Shown here one piece after another: positions 26,781-37,044 of a stretch of 64,000 bases of DNA. Every line of letters starts with the position of its first letter. The first letter of the stretch is position 1. The position numbers and the translations under genes are program-made. The notes beneath the pieces are model-generated. The model did not search any database. It was not told the origin of the DNA and saw only the letters and a program-made list of their open reading frames with translations. This DNA is from Tenrec ecaudatus. Taxonomy: Eukaryota > Chordata > Mammalia > Afrosoricida > Tenrecidae. The DNA is taken from assembly GCF_050624435.1 (NCBI RefSeq), contig NW_027459437.1, positions 124,001 through 188,000 of the forward strand. Direction: 5' to 3'.

Positions 26781-28229
26781 GGGGTGCACTAGCCTGAAGG
26801 CTAGGGGAGCCCTAGCCTTAGCCTAGGGGAGCCTAAAGCCTAGGGGTGCCCTAGCCTGAAGGCAAGGGGAGCCCTAGCCTTAGCCTAGGGGAGCCTAAAG
26901 CCTAGGGGTGCCCTAGCCTGAAGGCTAGGGGAGCCCTAGCCTTAGCCTAGGGGAGCCCTAGCCTTAGCCTAGGGGAGCCCTAGCCTGAAGCCTAGGGGTG
27001 CCCTAGCCTGAAGGCTAGGGGAGCCCTAGCCTTAGCCTAGGGGAGCCCTAGCCTGAAGGCTAGGGGAGCCCTAACCTTAGCTTAGGGGAGCCCTAGCCTG
27101 AAGCCTAGGGGAGCCCTAGCCTGAAGGCTAGGGGAGCCCTAGCCTTAGCCTAGGGGAGCCCTAGCCTGAAGCCTAGGGGTGCCCTAGCCTGAAGGCTAGG
27201 GGAGCCCTAGCCTTAGCCTAGGGGAGCCCTAGCCTGAAGCCTAGGGGTGCCCTAGCCTGAAGGCTAGGGGAGCCCTAGCCTTAGCCTAGGGGAGCCCTAG
27301 CCTGAAGCCTAGGGGTGCCCTAGCCTGAAGGCTAGGGGAGCCCTAGCCTTAGCCTAGGGGAGCCCTAGCCTGGAGGCTAGGGGAGCCCTAGCCTTAGCCT
27401 AGGGGAGCCCTAGCCTAAAGCCTAGGGGTGCCCTAACCTGGAGGCTAGGGGAGCCCTAGCCTTAGCCTAGGGGAGCCCTAGCCTAAAGCCTAGGTGTGCC
27501 CTAGCCTGGAGGCTAAGGGAGCCCTAGCCTTAGCCTAGGGGAGCCCTAGCCTAAAGCCTAGGGGTGCCCTAGCCTGGAGGCTAGGGGAGCCCTAGCCTTA
27601 GCCTAGGGGAGCCCTAGCCTAAAGCCTAGGGGTGCCCTAGCCTGGAGGCTAGGGGAGCCCTAGCCTTAGCCTAGGGGAGCCCTAGCCTAAAGACTAGGGG
27701 TGCCCTAGCCTGGAGGCTAGGGGAGCCCTAGCCTTAGCCTAGGGGAGCCCTAGCCTAAAGCCTAGGGGTGCCCTAGCCTGGAGGCTAGGGGAGCCCTAGC
27801 CTTAGCCTAGGGGAGCCCTAGCCTAAAGCCTAGGGGTGCCCTAGCCTAAAGCCTAGGGGTGCCCTAGCCTGGAGGCTAGGGGAGCCCTAGCCTTAGCCTA
27901 GGGGAGCCCTAGCCTTAGCCTAGGGGAGCCCTAGCCTAAAGCCTAGGGGTGCCCTAGGCTGGAGGCTAGGGGAGCCCTAGACTTAGCCTACGGGAGCCTA
28001 AAGCCTAGGGGTGCCCTAGCCTGGAGGCTAGGGGAGTCCTAGCCTTAGCCTACGGGAGCCTAAAGCCTAGGGGTGCCCTAGCCTGGAGGCTAGGGGAGCC
28101 CTAGCCTTAGCCTAGGGGAGCCTAAAGCCTAGGGGTGCCCTAGCCTGGAGGCTAGGGGAGCCCTAGCCTTAGCCTAGGGGAGCCTAAAGCCTAGGGGTGC
28201 CCTAGCCTGGAGGCTAGGGGAGCCCTAGC

Positions 28230-31200
28230 CTTAGCCTAGGGGAGCCCAAAGCCTAGGGGTGCCCTAGCCTGGAGGCTAGGGGAGCCCTAGCCGTAGCCTA
28301 GGGGAGCCCAAAGCCTAGGGGTGCCCTAGCCTGGAGGCTAGGGGAGCCCTAGCCGTAGCCTAGGGGAGCCCAAAGCCTAGGGGTGCCCTAGCCTGGAGGC
28401 TCGGGCAGCCCTAGCCGTAGCCTAGGGGAGCCCAAAGCCTAGGGGTGCCCTAGCCTGGAGGCTAGGGGAGCCCTAGCCTTAGCCTAGGGGAGCCCAAAGC
28501 CTAGGGGTGCCCTAGCCTGGAGGCTAGGGGAGCCCTAGCCTTAGCCTAGGGGAGCCCAAAGCCTAGGGGTGCCCTAGCCTGGAGGCTAGGGGAGCCCTAG
28601 CCTTAGCCTAGGGGAGCCCAAAGCCTAGGGGTGCCCTAGCCTGGAGGCTAGGGGAGCCCTAGCCTTAGCCTAGGGGAGCCCAAAGCCTAGGGGTGCCCTA
28701 GCCTGGAGGCTAGGGGAGCCCTAGCCTTAGCCTAGGGGAGCCCAAAGCCTAGGGGTGCCCTAGCCTGGAGGCTAGGGGAGCCCTAGCCTTAGCCTAGGGG
28801 AGCCCAAAGCCTAGGGGTGCCCTAGCCTGGAGGCTAGGGGAGCCCTAGCCTTAGCCTAGGGGAGCCCAAAGCCTAGGGGTGCCCTAGCCTGGAGGCTAGG
28901 GGAGCCCTAGCCTTAGCCTAGGGGAGCCCAATGCCTAGGGGTGCCCTAGCCTGGAGGCTAGGGGAGCCCTAGCCTTAGCCTAGGGGAGCCCAAAGCCTAG
29001 GGGTGCACTAGCCTGGAGGCTAGGGCAGCCCTAGCCTTAGCCTAGGGGAGCCCAAAGCCTAGGGGTGCCCTAGCCTGGAGGCTAGGGCAGCCCTAGCCTT
29101 AGCCTAGGGGAGCCCAAAGCCTAGGGGTGCCCTAGCCTGGAGGCTAGGGCAGCCCTAGCCTTAGCCTAGGGGAGCCCAAAGCCTAGGGGTGCCCTAGCCT
29201 GGAGGCTAGGCCAGCCCTAGCCTTAGCCTAGGGGAGCCCAAAGCCTAGGGGTGCCCTAGCCTGGAGGCTAGGCCAGCCCTAGCCTTAGCCTAGGGGAGCC
29301 CAAAGCCTAGGGGTGCCCTAGCCTGGAGGCTAGGCCAGCCCTAGCCTTAGCCTAGGGGAGCCCAAAGCCTAGGGGTGCCCTAGCCTGGAGGCTAGGGCAG
29401 CCCTAGCCTTAGCCTAGGGGAGCCCAAAGCCTAGGGGTGCCCTAGCCTGGAGGCTAGGGGAGCCCTAGCCTTAGCCTAGGGGAGCCCAAAGCCTAGGGGT
29501 GCCCTAGCCTGGAGGCTACGGGAGCCCTAGCCTTAGCCTAGGGGAGCCCAAAGCCTAGAGGTGCCCTAGCCTGGAGGCTAGGGGAGCCCTAGCCTTAGCC
29601 TAGGGGAGCCCAAAGCCTAGGGGTGCCCTAGCCTGGAGGCTAGGGGAGCCCTAGCCTTAGCCTAGGGGAGCCCAAAGCCTAGGGGTGCCCTAGCCTGGAG
29701 GCTAGGGCAGCCCTAGCCTTAGCCTAGGGGACCCCAAAGCCTAGGGGTGCCCTAGCCTGGAGGCTTGGGGAGCCCTAGCCTTAGCCTAGGGGAGCCCAAA
29801 GCCTAGGGGTGCCCTAGCCTGGAGGCTAGGGGAGCCCTAGCCTTAGCCTAGGGGAGCCCAAAGCCTAGGGGTGCCCTAGCCTGGAGGCTAGGGGAGCCCT
29901 AGCCTTAGCCTAGGGGAGCCCAAAGCCTAGGGGTGCCCTAGCCTGGGGGCTAGGGGAGCCCTAGCCTTAGCCTAGGGGAGCCCAAAGCCTAGGGGTGCCC
30001 TAGCCTGGGGGCTAGGGGAGCCCTAGCCTTAGCCTAGGGGAGCCCAAAGCCTAGGGGTGCCCTAGCCTGGGGGCTAGGGGAGCCCTAGCCTTAGCCGAGG
30101 GGAGCCCAAAGCCTAGGGGTGCCCTAGCCTGGGGGCTAGGGGAGCCCTAGCCTTAGCCGAGGGGAGCCCAAAGCCTAGGGGTGCCCTAGCCTGGGGGCTA
30201 GGGGAGCCCTAGCCTTAGCCGAGGGGAGCCCAAAGCCTAGGGGTGCCCTAGCCTGGGGGCTAGGGGAGCCCTAGCCTTAGCCGAGGGGAGCCCAAAGCCT
30301 AGGGGTGCCCTAGCCTGGGGGCTAGGGGAGCCCTAGCCTTAGCCGAGGGGAGCCCAAAGCCTAGGGGTGCCCTAGCCTGGGGGCTAGGGGAGCCCTAGCC
30401 TTAGCCGAGGGGAGCCCAAAGCCTAGGGGTGCCCTAGCCTGGAGGCTAGGGGAGCCCTAGCCTTAGCCGAGGGGAGCCCAAAGCCTAGGGGTGCCCTAGC
30501 GTGGAGGCTAGGGGAGCCCTAGCCTTAGCCGAGGGGAGCCCAAAGCCTAGGGGTGCCCTAGCCTGGAGGCTAGGGGAGCCCTAGCCTTAGCCGAGGGGAG
30601 CCCAAAGCCTAGGGGTGCCCTAGCCTGGAGGCTAGGGGAGCCCTAGCCTTAGCCTAGGGGAGCCCAAAGCCTAGGGGTGCCCTAGCCTGGAGGCTAGGCC
30701 AGCCCTAGCCTTAGCCTAGGGGAGCCCAAAGCCTAGGGGTGCCCTAGCCTGGAGGCTAGGCCAGCCCTAGCCTTAGCCTAGGGGAGCCCAAAGCCTAGGG
30801 GTGCCCTAGCCTGGAGGCTAGGGGAGCCCTAGCCTTAGCCTAGGGGAGCCCAAAGCCTAGGGGTGCCCTAGCCTGGAGGCTAGGGGAGCCCTAGCCTTAG
30901 CCTAGGGGAGCCCAAAGCCTAGGGGTGCCCTAGCCTGGAGGCTAGGGGAGCCCTAGCCTTAGCCTAGGGGAGCCCAAAGCCTAGGGGTGCCCTAGCCTGG
31001 AGGCTAGGGGAGCCCTAGCCTTAGCCTAGGGGAGCCCAAAGCCTAGGGGTGCCCTAGCCTGGAGGCTAGGGGAGCCCTAGCCTTAGCCTAGGGGAGCCCA
31101 AAGCCTAGGGGTGCCCTAGCCTGGAGGCTAGGGGAGCCCTAGCCTTAGCCTAGGGGAGCCCAAAGCCTAGGGGTGCCCTAGCCTGGAGGCTAGGGGAGCC

Positions 31201-33383
31201 CTAGCCTTAGCCTAGGGGAGCCCAAAGCCTAGGGGTGCCCTAGCCTGGAGGCTAGGGGAGCCCTAGCCTTAGCCTAGGGGAGCCCAAAGCCTAGGGGTGC
31301 CCTAGCCTGGAGGCTAGGGGAGCCCTAGCCTTAGCCTAGGGGAGCCCAAAGCCTAGGGGTGCCCTAGCCTGGAGGCTAGGGGAGCCCTAGCCTTAGCCTA
31401 GGGGAGCCCAAAGCCTAGGGGTGCCCTAGCCTGGAGGCTAGGGGAGCCCTAGCCTTAGCCTAGGGGAGCCCAAAGCCTAGGGGTGCCCTAGCCTGGAGGC
31501 TAGGGGAGCCCTAGCCTTAGCCTAGGGGAGCCCAAAGCCTAGGGGTGCCCTAGCCTGGAGGCTAGGGGAGCCCTAGCCTTAGCCTAGGGGAGCCCAAAGC
31601 CTAGGGGTGCCCTAGCCTGGAGGCTAGGGGAGCCCTAGCCTTAGCCTAGGGGAGCCCAAAGCCTAGGGGTGCCCTAGCCTGGAGGCTAGGGGAGCCCTAG
31701 CCTTAGCCTAGGGGAGCCCAAAGCCTAGGGGTGCCCTAGCCTGGAGGCTAGGGGAGCCCTAGCCTTAGCCTAGGGGAGCCCAAAGCCTAGGGGTGCCCTA
31801 GCCTGGAGGCTAGGGGAGCCCTAGCCTTAGCCTAGGGGAGCCCAAAGCCTAGGGGTGCCCTAGCCTGGAGGGTAGGGGAGCCCTAGCCTTAGCCTAGGGG
31901 AGCCCAAAGCCTAGGGGTGCCCTAGCCTGGAGGCTAGGGGAGCCCTAGCCTTAGCCTAGGGGAGCCCAAAGCCTAGGGGTGCCCTAGCCTGGAGGCTAGG
32001 GGAGCCCTAGCCTTAGCCTAGGGGAGCCCAAAGCCTAGGGGTGCCCTAGCCTGGAGGCTAGGGGAGCCCTAGCCTTAGCCTAGGGGAGCCCAAAGCCTAG
32101 GGGTGCCCTAGCCTGGAGGCTAGGGGAGCCCTAGCCTTAGCCTAGGGGAGCCCAAAGCCTAGGGGTGCCCTAGCCTGGAGGCTAGGGGAGCCCTAGCCTT
32201 AGCCTAGGGGAGCCCAAAGCCTAGGGGTGCCCTAGCCTGGAGGCTAGGGGAGCCCTAGCCTTAGCCTAGGGGAGCCCAAAGCCTAGGGGTGCCCTAGCCT
32301 GGAGGCTAGGGGAGCCCTAGCCTTAGCCTAGGGGAGCCCAAAGCCTAGGGGTGCCCTAGCCTGGAGGCTAGGGGAGCCCTAGCCTTAGCCTAGGGGAGCC
32401 CAAAGCCTAGGGGTGCCCTAGCCTGGAGGCTAGGGGAGCCCTAGCCTTAGCCTAGGGGAGCCCAAAGCCTAGGGGTGCCCTAGCCTGGAGGCTAGGGGAG
32501 CCCTAGCCTTAGCCTAGGGGAGCCCAAAGCCTAGGGGTGCCCTAGCCTGGAGGCTAGGGGAGCCCTAGCCTTAGCCTAGGGGAGCCCAAAGCCTAGGGGT
32601 GCCCTAGCCTGGAGGCTAGGGGAGCCCTAGCCTTAGCCTAGGGGAGCCCAAAGCCTAGGGGTGCCCTAGCCTGGAGGCTAGGGGAGCCCTAGCCTTAGCC
32701 TAGGGGAGCCCAAAGCCTAGGGGTGCCCTAGCCTGGAGGCTAGGGGAGCCCTAGCCTTAGCCTAGGGGAGCCCAAAGCCTAGGGGTGCCCTAGCCTGGAG
32801 GCTAGGGGAGCCCTAGCCTTAGCCTAGGGGAGCCCAAAGCCTAGGGGTGCCCTAGCCTGGAGGCTAGGGGAGCCCTAGCCTTAGCCTAGGGGAGCCCAAA
32901 GCCTAGGGGTGCCCTAGCCTGGAGGCTAGGGGAGCCCTAGCCTTAGCCTAGGGGAGCCCAAAGCCTAGGGGTGCCCTAGCCTGGAGGCTAGGGGAGCCCT
33001 AGCCTTAGCCTAGGGGAGCCCAAAGCCTAGGGGTGCCCTAGCCTGGAGGCTAGGGGAGCCCTAGCCTTAGCCTAGGGGAGCCCAAAGCCTAGGGGTGCCC
33101 TAGCCTGGAGGCTAGGGGAGCCCTAGCCTTAGCCTAGGGGAGCCCAAAGCCTAGGGGTGCCCTAGCCTGGAGGCTAGGGGAGCCCTAGCCTTAGCCTAGG
33201 GGAGCCCAAAGCCTAGGGGTGCCCTAGCCTGGAGGCTAGGGGAGCCCTAGCCTTAGCCTAGGGGAGCCCAAAGCCTAGGGGTGCCCTAGCCTGGAGGCTA
33301 GGGGAGCCCTAGCCTTAGCCTAGGGGAGCCCAAAGCCTAGGGGTGCCCTAGCCTGGAGGCTAGGGGAGCCCTAGCCTTAGCCT
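28230..33383. repeat. Homogeneous terminal block of 62-bp monomers (CCCAAAGCC type)
   Basis: From about 28.23 kb to the edge there are roughly 83 consecutive 62-bp monomers of one type (TGGA first subunit, GCCCAAAGCC third subunit). The final 2.5 kb, from about 30.8 kb, is almost invariant from copy to copy. Short runs of sub-variants mark local spreading: GGCCAGCCC at about 29.2-29.35 and 30.7-30.8 kb, TGGGGGCTAG at 29.9-30.4 kb, and CCGAGGGG at about 30.1-30.6 kb. The same monomer type occupies only about 0.4 kb at the end of each earlier superunit (14.93-15.30 and 24.54-24.93 kb), so this block looks recently expanded. The array stops mid-monomer at 33383 and unique sequence begins with GGATCAAAG. 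Confidence 0.9.
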
Positions 33384-33502
33384 GGATCAAAGTAAGAAAC
33401 CTGACTTGAAACTCCCTCTCCAAATGCTCCAGAGTCAGAATGCTTCCTTCTTTTCAGGCCCTTACAGCACCCTACAATACACAGCTCCCTCCCTGCATGG
33501 GC
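33384..33502. other. Satellite-to-IGHV junction sequence
   Basis: Single-copy-looking sequence between the last truncated monomer and the nonamer of the first V pseudogene. I see no gene, SINE or duplication at the breakpoint. Confidence 0.5.
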
Positions 33503-33540
33503 GGTTCATATCTGTACTCACACTGACTTCCCTCCGTGTG
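33503..33540 (-). promoter_or_regulatory. Degenerate IGHV recombination signal (23-type)
   Basis: On the minus strand a heptamer-like CACACGG (33534-33540, consensus CACAGTG) directly follows the V-exon. After a 22-base spacer comes a nonamer-like ATATGAACC (33503-33511). The spacer retains the GTCAGTGTGAG core shared with the other RSSs in this window. Two heptamer changes should cripple RAG recognition. Confidence 0.75.
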
Positions 33541-33835
33541 TCTTACCCACCGTAATACATGGAATTGTGATTGACTTTTAGACTGTCCATTCGCTGATAC
33601 AGTGTGTTCTTGGCAATGTTTCTAGAGATGGTACACCAGCCTTCACGGAATCTACATAATATGCGATAGCAACAGTACTAATATGTGAAACCCACTGTAG
33701 GCCTGGAGCATGACTGATACAGGTCACAGCAGTGCTACTGAAAGTGAATCCAGAGATTGCACAAAAGAATCTCAAAGACATCTTAAGCTCCCTCAAGTCT
33801 CCTTCAGACCCAGCCGGTTGCACATTAGTGTTGAC
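33541..33835 (-). pseudogene. IGHV pseudogene, VH3-like (clan III)
   Basis: Heavy-chain V-exon relic on the minus strand. Framework 1 is recognisable up to the first cysteine (FFCAISGFTFSS), with a VH3-type FR2/CDR2 boundary (LQWVSHIS) and AYYVDSV at the start of FR3. Several lesions make it non-functional: the conserved FR2 tryptophan is replaced (CISHAPG where WVRQAPG is expected), a one-base deletion early in FR3 shifts the frame, and the second conserved cysteine is lost (TATTACGGT where YYC is expected). The exon 5' limit is approximate and I could not find a credible leader exon. Its RSS lies immediately left, so it is oriented like the other V segments. It is the V segment nearest the satellite. 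Confidence 0.88.
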
Positions 33836-34068
33836 ACTTGCAAACACAGAATATGCTGGTCATGAAAACCATGACATATTTCCAGTCTCCTGCTCCACAC
33901 ACTAGCTCTCAATAAAATGACTTGTTAAAATACCTGAGTGAGACAAGTCTGTGTTCATACAAACTACTGAATGGGCTTACCTGGGGACTCTGGTACTGAG
34001 GATCTTTTCCCAGAGCTGTATGGTTGGGAATGGTGTGGATTTTATTAGCAGAAGGGGCGGGGGGCGGT

Positions 34069-34076
34069 ATTTGCAT
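34069..34076 (-). promoter_or_regulatory. Octamer ATGCAAAT upstream of the VH3-like pseudogene
   Basis: The minus strand reads ATGCAAAT, the Oct-binding element of Ig V promoters, about 235 bp upstream of the V-exon. That suits an octamer plus leader plus short intron. No clear leader ATG remains between them, so it may be a relic or a chance match. Confidence 0.5.
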
Positions 34077-34089
34077 ATCTTCCTAATAT

Positions 34090-34825
34090 ACAGTGGCAAC
34101 TATGGCTGAATATTTTCAAAATGCTCACTGTTCCACCTTAAACGTAAATGAGTCTCCCAGAAGGATTCATTGGGATTATTACTTGGAAATGGTTCCTTAT
34201 TATGTGATTGCGATACACAGAATACAGTCCTGTTCATATTGTTTCATACACAATAAGCGATTTATATATAGCTGATTTAAGACAGTATGTATGCTCATTT
34301 GCTTAACATATTTCACTCAATTTATTTCATTTATGTGGCAATAGACCCATAAGTTTATATCTAGTCAGCATGAATTGATTTTAATGCTTAACATCTTAGA
34401 GAAGGAACAAGCATATACTACAATTTATCTCTTTTTAGACATTTAGGTTATTTCTCATTTCTGGTTTTATAATGAAAGTTACTATTTGGGTTGAAATAAA
34501 GGAGAAGAGAAAAAAGCATTCACATTAATATTACAAGAAATCACAGTAACAGACATGGCCTTACAGTAAACTTTTCTTCAACACAATTGTAATATTAACA
34601 ATAAATATCATATTTTTAGTGAGAGCGTTCCCATTAGGACAGAAACACACCAAAGTCTTAACTTTGCTAGAGAAGATGTCTTAGATGACATTGGAACTGC
34701 ATAAAGATTTTTCTAAAATATTTAATAGTTTAAAGCCTCTTGTGTCAAAGTCAATAGGATCTCCCAGAAGCACAGACTTACGACAATACTTGTTTTATTG
34801 CAGAACATATCTTAAAATGTAGATA
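34090..34825. other. No gene; AT-rich, possibly old LINE-derived
   Basis: Mostly AT-rich sequence. Short ORFs lack any family signature. Around 34290-34490 the wording vaguely resembles old LINE 3' sequence, but too weakly for a call. Confidence 0.3.
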
Positions 34826-35702
34826 ACAAATGTGGCGAAGAAAGCTGATGTTGCCTGGCTATCGAAAGAGATAGTGTCTGGGGTCTTAAAGGCTTGAAGG
34901 TGAACAAGCGGTCATGTAGCTCAGAAGCAACAAAGCCCACATGGAAGAAGCACACCAGCCTGGGCGATCACGAGATGCCAAAGGGACCAGGTATAAGGCA
35001 TCATGCAAAAAAAAAATGTGTATATATATGTGTATGTGTATATATATACATACCATAGTGAATGAAGGGGGAAGTGCAGAGTGGAGACCCAAGGCCCATT
35101 TACCGGCCACTGGAGATCCCCTCACAGAGGGGTTTAGGAGAGGAGATGGGTCAGTCAGGGTGTGATGTAGTACTGATGAAGAACACAGCTTTCCCCAGAT
35201 CCAGCATGCTTCCTCCCCCAACTACCATGATCCGAATTCTACCTTGCAGGACTGGATTGGGCAGAGGTTGTACACTGGTGCATATGGGAGCTGGAGGCAC
35301 AGGGAATCCAGGGTGGATGATACCTTCAGGAGCAGGGGTGTGAGAGGTGATACTAGGAGAGTAGAGGGTGAGTGGGTTGGAAAGGGGGAACTGATTATAA
35401 TGATCCACATGTGACCTCCTCCCTGGGAGCTGGATGGCAGAGAAGGGGGGGTAGGGATACTCCAGATAGGACAAGATATGACAAAATAACAATCTATAAA
35501 ATATCAAGAGCTCATGAGGGAGGGGAGAGCAGGGAGGGAGGGGAAAAAAAGAGAACCCGTTGCAAAGGGCTTAAGTGGAGAGCAAATGCTTTGAAAATGA
35601 TTAGGGCAAAGAATGTACGGATGTGCTTTATACAATTGATGTTTGTATATGTATGTACTGTGATAAGAGTTGTATGAGCCCCTAATAAAATATAAAAAAA
35701 AA
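34826..35702 (+). mobile_element. LINE-3'-end-like dispersed repeat with poly-A tail
   Basis: This stretch is the reverse complement of parts of the elements at 58228-58660 and 59969-62950. It shares blocks such as the 'gatagccaggcagcatcaactttcttc' type text (here in antisense near 34840-34880) and the terminal CCCCTAATAAA followed by a run of A near 35690-35700. The poly-A places its sense strand on plus. It is internally deleted relative to the long copy. I recall the family as abundant in tenrec-type genomes and treat it as probably an L1 3' end, but no ORF2 homology is visible inside it. Confidence 0.7.
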
Positions 35703-36100
35703 GAGGTAAGTAACAAACAAAATTGATTTCCTTCTAATCGCTTGATGGTGGCTAGGGTAGCAGGAGAGTAATCACTGACAAAATGCAACCAAACTTACCT
35801 CTCCTGAAACTCAACAGAATAAAATCACTGAAAGGCTAGGTGTACATTCATAAAAATCTATATCTGACACAGATAAGAACAAATCTGAAATTATGTCCAG
35901 AAGTTACTCTTCAGTTTGTTTGTGTATGAAGTCTTCCATTTCAAGAGGAACATAGACATTTGTAGCTGAAAATATTTTTCAACAAGGGAAAAAGGAAAGG
36001 GCAGGCACAGCTTCTCGACCTTTGCAGGAGGAAAGAAACAACGAGAAAGTCGTATCTCAGATGCAGGTTCTAAAAGGAAAGAAATGGGCTTACTTCAGGC
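35703..36100. other. No recognisable gene
   Basis: Between a dispersed repeat and the gag relic. It might be decayed retroviral pro/pol, given its place just 3' of the nucleocapsid region on the minus strand, but I see no protease or RT motif. Confidence 0.3.
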
Positions 36101-37032
36101 AATGGTAGTTACCTGGACTTGAGGTGGGTGATCTTCAGTGGGGCCTTATACCCTGGGTACCATCAATCCTCCAAGGCCAAGCCAAGCAGCTCTTCTACTG
36201 AGGCATCTTGAGCAGGTTGCTCCGGAGGTGTAGTGGAATAAACTGTACCACACACTTTGTGTTCAGTGGGGCAGTCATTTCCCCAGCAACCTTTCTGTTC
36301 ATACTATGGACATTACTTTCTTGGAGGTAACAAATTAGGACATACATTTGCCCATGGCCCCGAGTGGGAGCATCTGAAGCAGGGTGCTCATGGTTCACTC
36401 GTGGGCGGCCCAATAACTAGTTTAGATACACCCACTCGGTCCTGGAGGGCACTTGCTAACATTTGAAATTTAACCTTAAGTCTTGATAGCTTATATAACT
36501 TTTCCTGATCCTCGCTACTGTTGAAAACTTTGAATGCTGCACTGCGATCTTGCTGTGAAGTCTGGGGTCCACAGTCTAACTTTTTAAGGTTTCTTTTAAT
36601 GTCTGGAGCTGATTGTGAGATGAAATTTGAGTGACGTACAATGATCCCTTTTGGTGTAGTAGGGTCTACTTTCATATATTTAAACCTTCTGGAAGATGAT
36701 GTGACAGAAATTTGGCAGAATTTTCATTTGGTTCCTAAATGATTTCCCTAATTTTGTCATAATTGGCTGCTTTATTTGAGGCTTTTGGCAAGCCCTCAAT
36801 GAGATGAAAATCATATCATTTTGAAGAATTGGGTGCTCATGATCATCTGATAATTCTAATTAGGGTTGTGCTTGGGAACTGCCTTGAAGTCCACGGGCTT
36901 AACCCAGTCTGGGCATACCCTTCATCAGCTCTCTTTGTGCAGCTATCCAGATTCTCTCCCGATCTTCAGGGGTCAAGATAGTTGTTAAAATCATATGGAT
37001 GTCATGACAGGTAAAATCATATGACTGAGTGA
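36100..37032 (-). pseudogene. Endogenous retrovirus gag relic: capsid C-terminal part and nucleocapsid
   Basis: Minus-strand relic of a class I (gammaretrovirus-like) Gag. From right to left it shows the middle of capsid, including a region equivalent to the major-homology area (about 36900-37020), then a basic stretch and two zinc-knuckle-like boxes near 36260-36390. Both knuckles are damaged: the first has proline where histidine should be, and the second has lost one cysteine and its histidine. Several stop codons interrupt the frame. It continues the capsid reading of the upstream piece at 37816-37910, from which it is separated by a PPIA retrocopy. It is decayed and non-coding; no protease follows recognisably. 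Confidence 0.8.
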
Positions 37033-37044
37033 GATATTTAAATT
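37033..37044. repeat. Target-site duplication, left copy, of the PPIA retrocopy
   Basis: GATATTTAAATT here is repeated exactly at 37804-37815. The match continues a few bases further with one mismatch. These direct repeats bracket the PPIA sequence, as expected for L1-mediated insertion. Confidence 0.88.

Larger units (their letters stand above)
1..33383. repeat. Large satellite array, 62/68-bp monomers, about 33.4 kb
   Basis: The whole interval is a head-to-tail tandem repeat. Each monomer has three subunits of about 22-23 bp. The first carries arms CCCTAGCC and GGCTAGGG around TGAA (or TGGA), so it is a near-perfect hairpin; the second has CCTTAGCC at its centre; the third ends CCTAGGGGT. 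The full form is 68 bp. In the 62-bp form the third subunit is shortened to 17 bp (GCCTAAAGCC or GCCCAAAGCC core). Consensus monomers contain no CpG and are about two thirds GC (41 of 62 bases in the right-hand form). The plus strand has three GGGG runs per monomer and no CCCC run. CTAG recurs roughly every 10-20 bp, so TAG stops occur on both strands and no long ORF is possible. It continues off the left edge. I do not recognise a named satellite; the resemblance of CCCTAG to telomeric CCCTAA is only suggestive. Confidence 0.97.

Noticed and set aside
1..33383. CRISPR-like array, because of regular palindromic repeats
   Set aside because: There are no unique spacers; the units are contiguous tandem monomers in a mammalian locus.
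1..33383. Class-switch region (S region)
   Set aside because: It lies next to V segments rather than between J and C genes, lacks AGCT/GAGCT units, and its G-rich strand is on the wrong side for V-direction transcription.
1..33383. True telomere or subtelomeric TTAGGG array
   Set aside because: The hexamers are CTAGGG/CCCTAG within 62/68-bp monomers; no pure TTAGGG run is present.
33578..33847. 89-codon minus ORF as a complete protein
   Set aside because: It is the framework of a V pseudogene read through a frameshift; the start and end are fortuitous.
34886..35677. Overlapping ORFs of 60-118 codons on both strands
   Set aside because: All lie in a dispersed repeat with a poly-A tail, and none is kept in the other copies.
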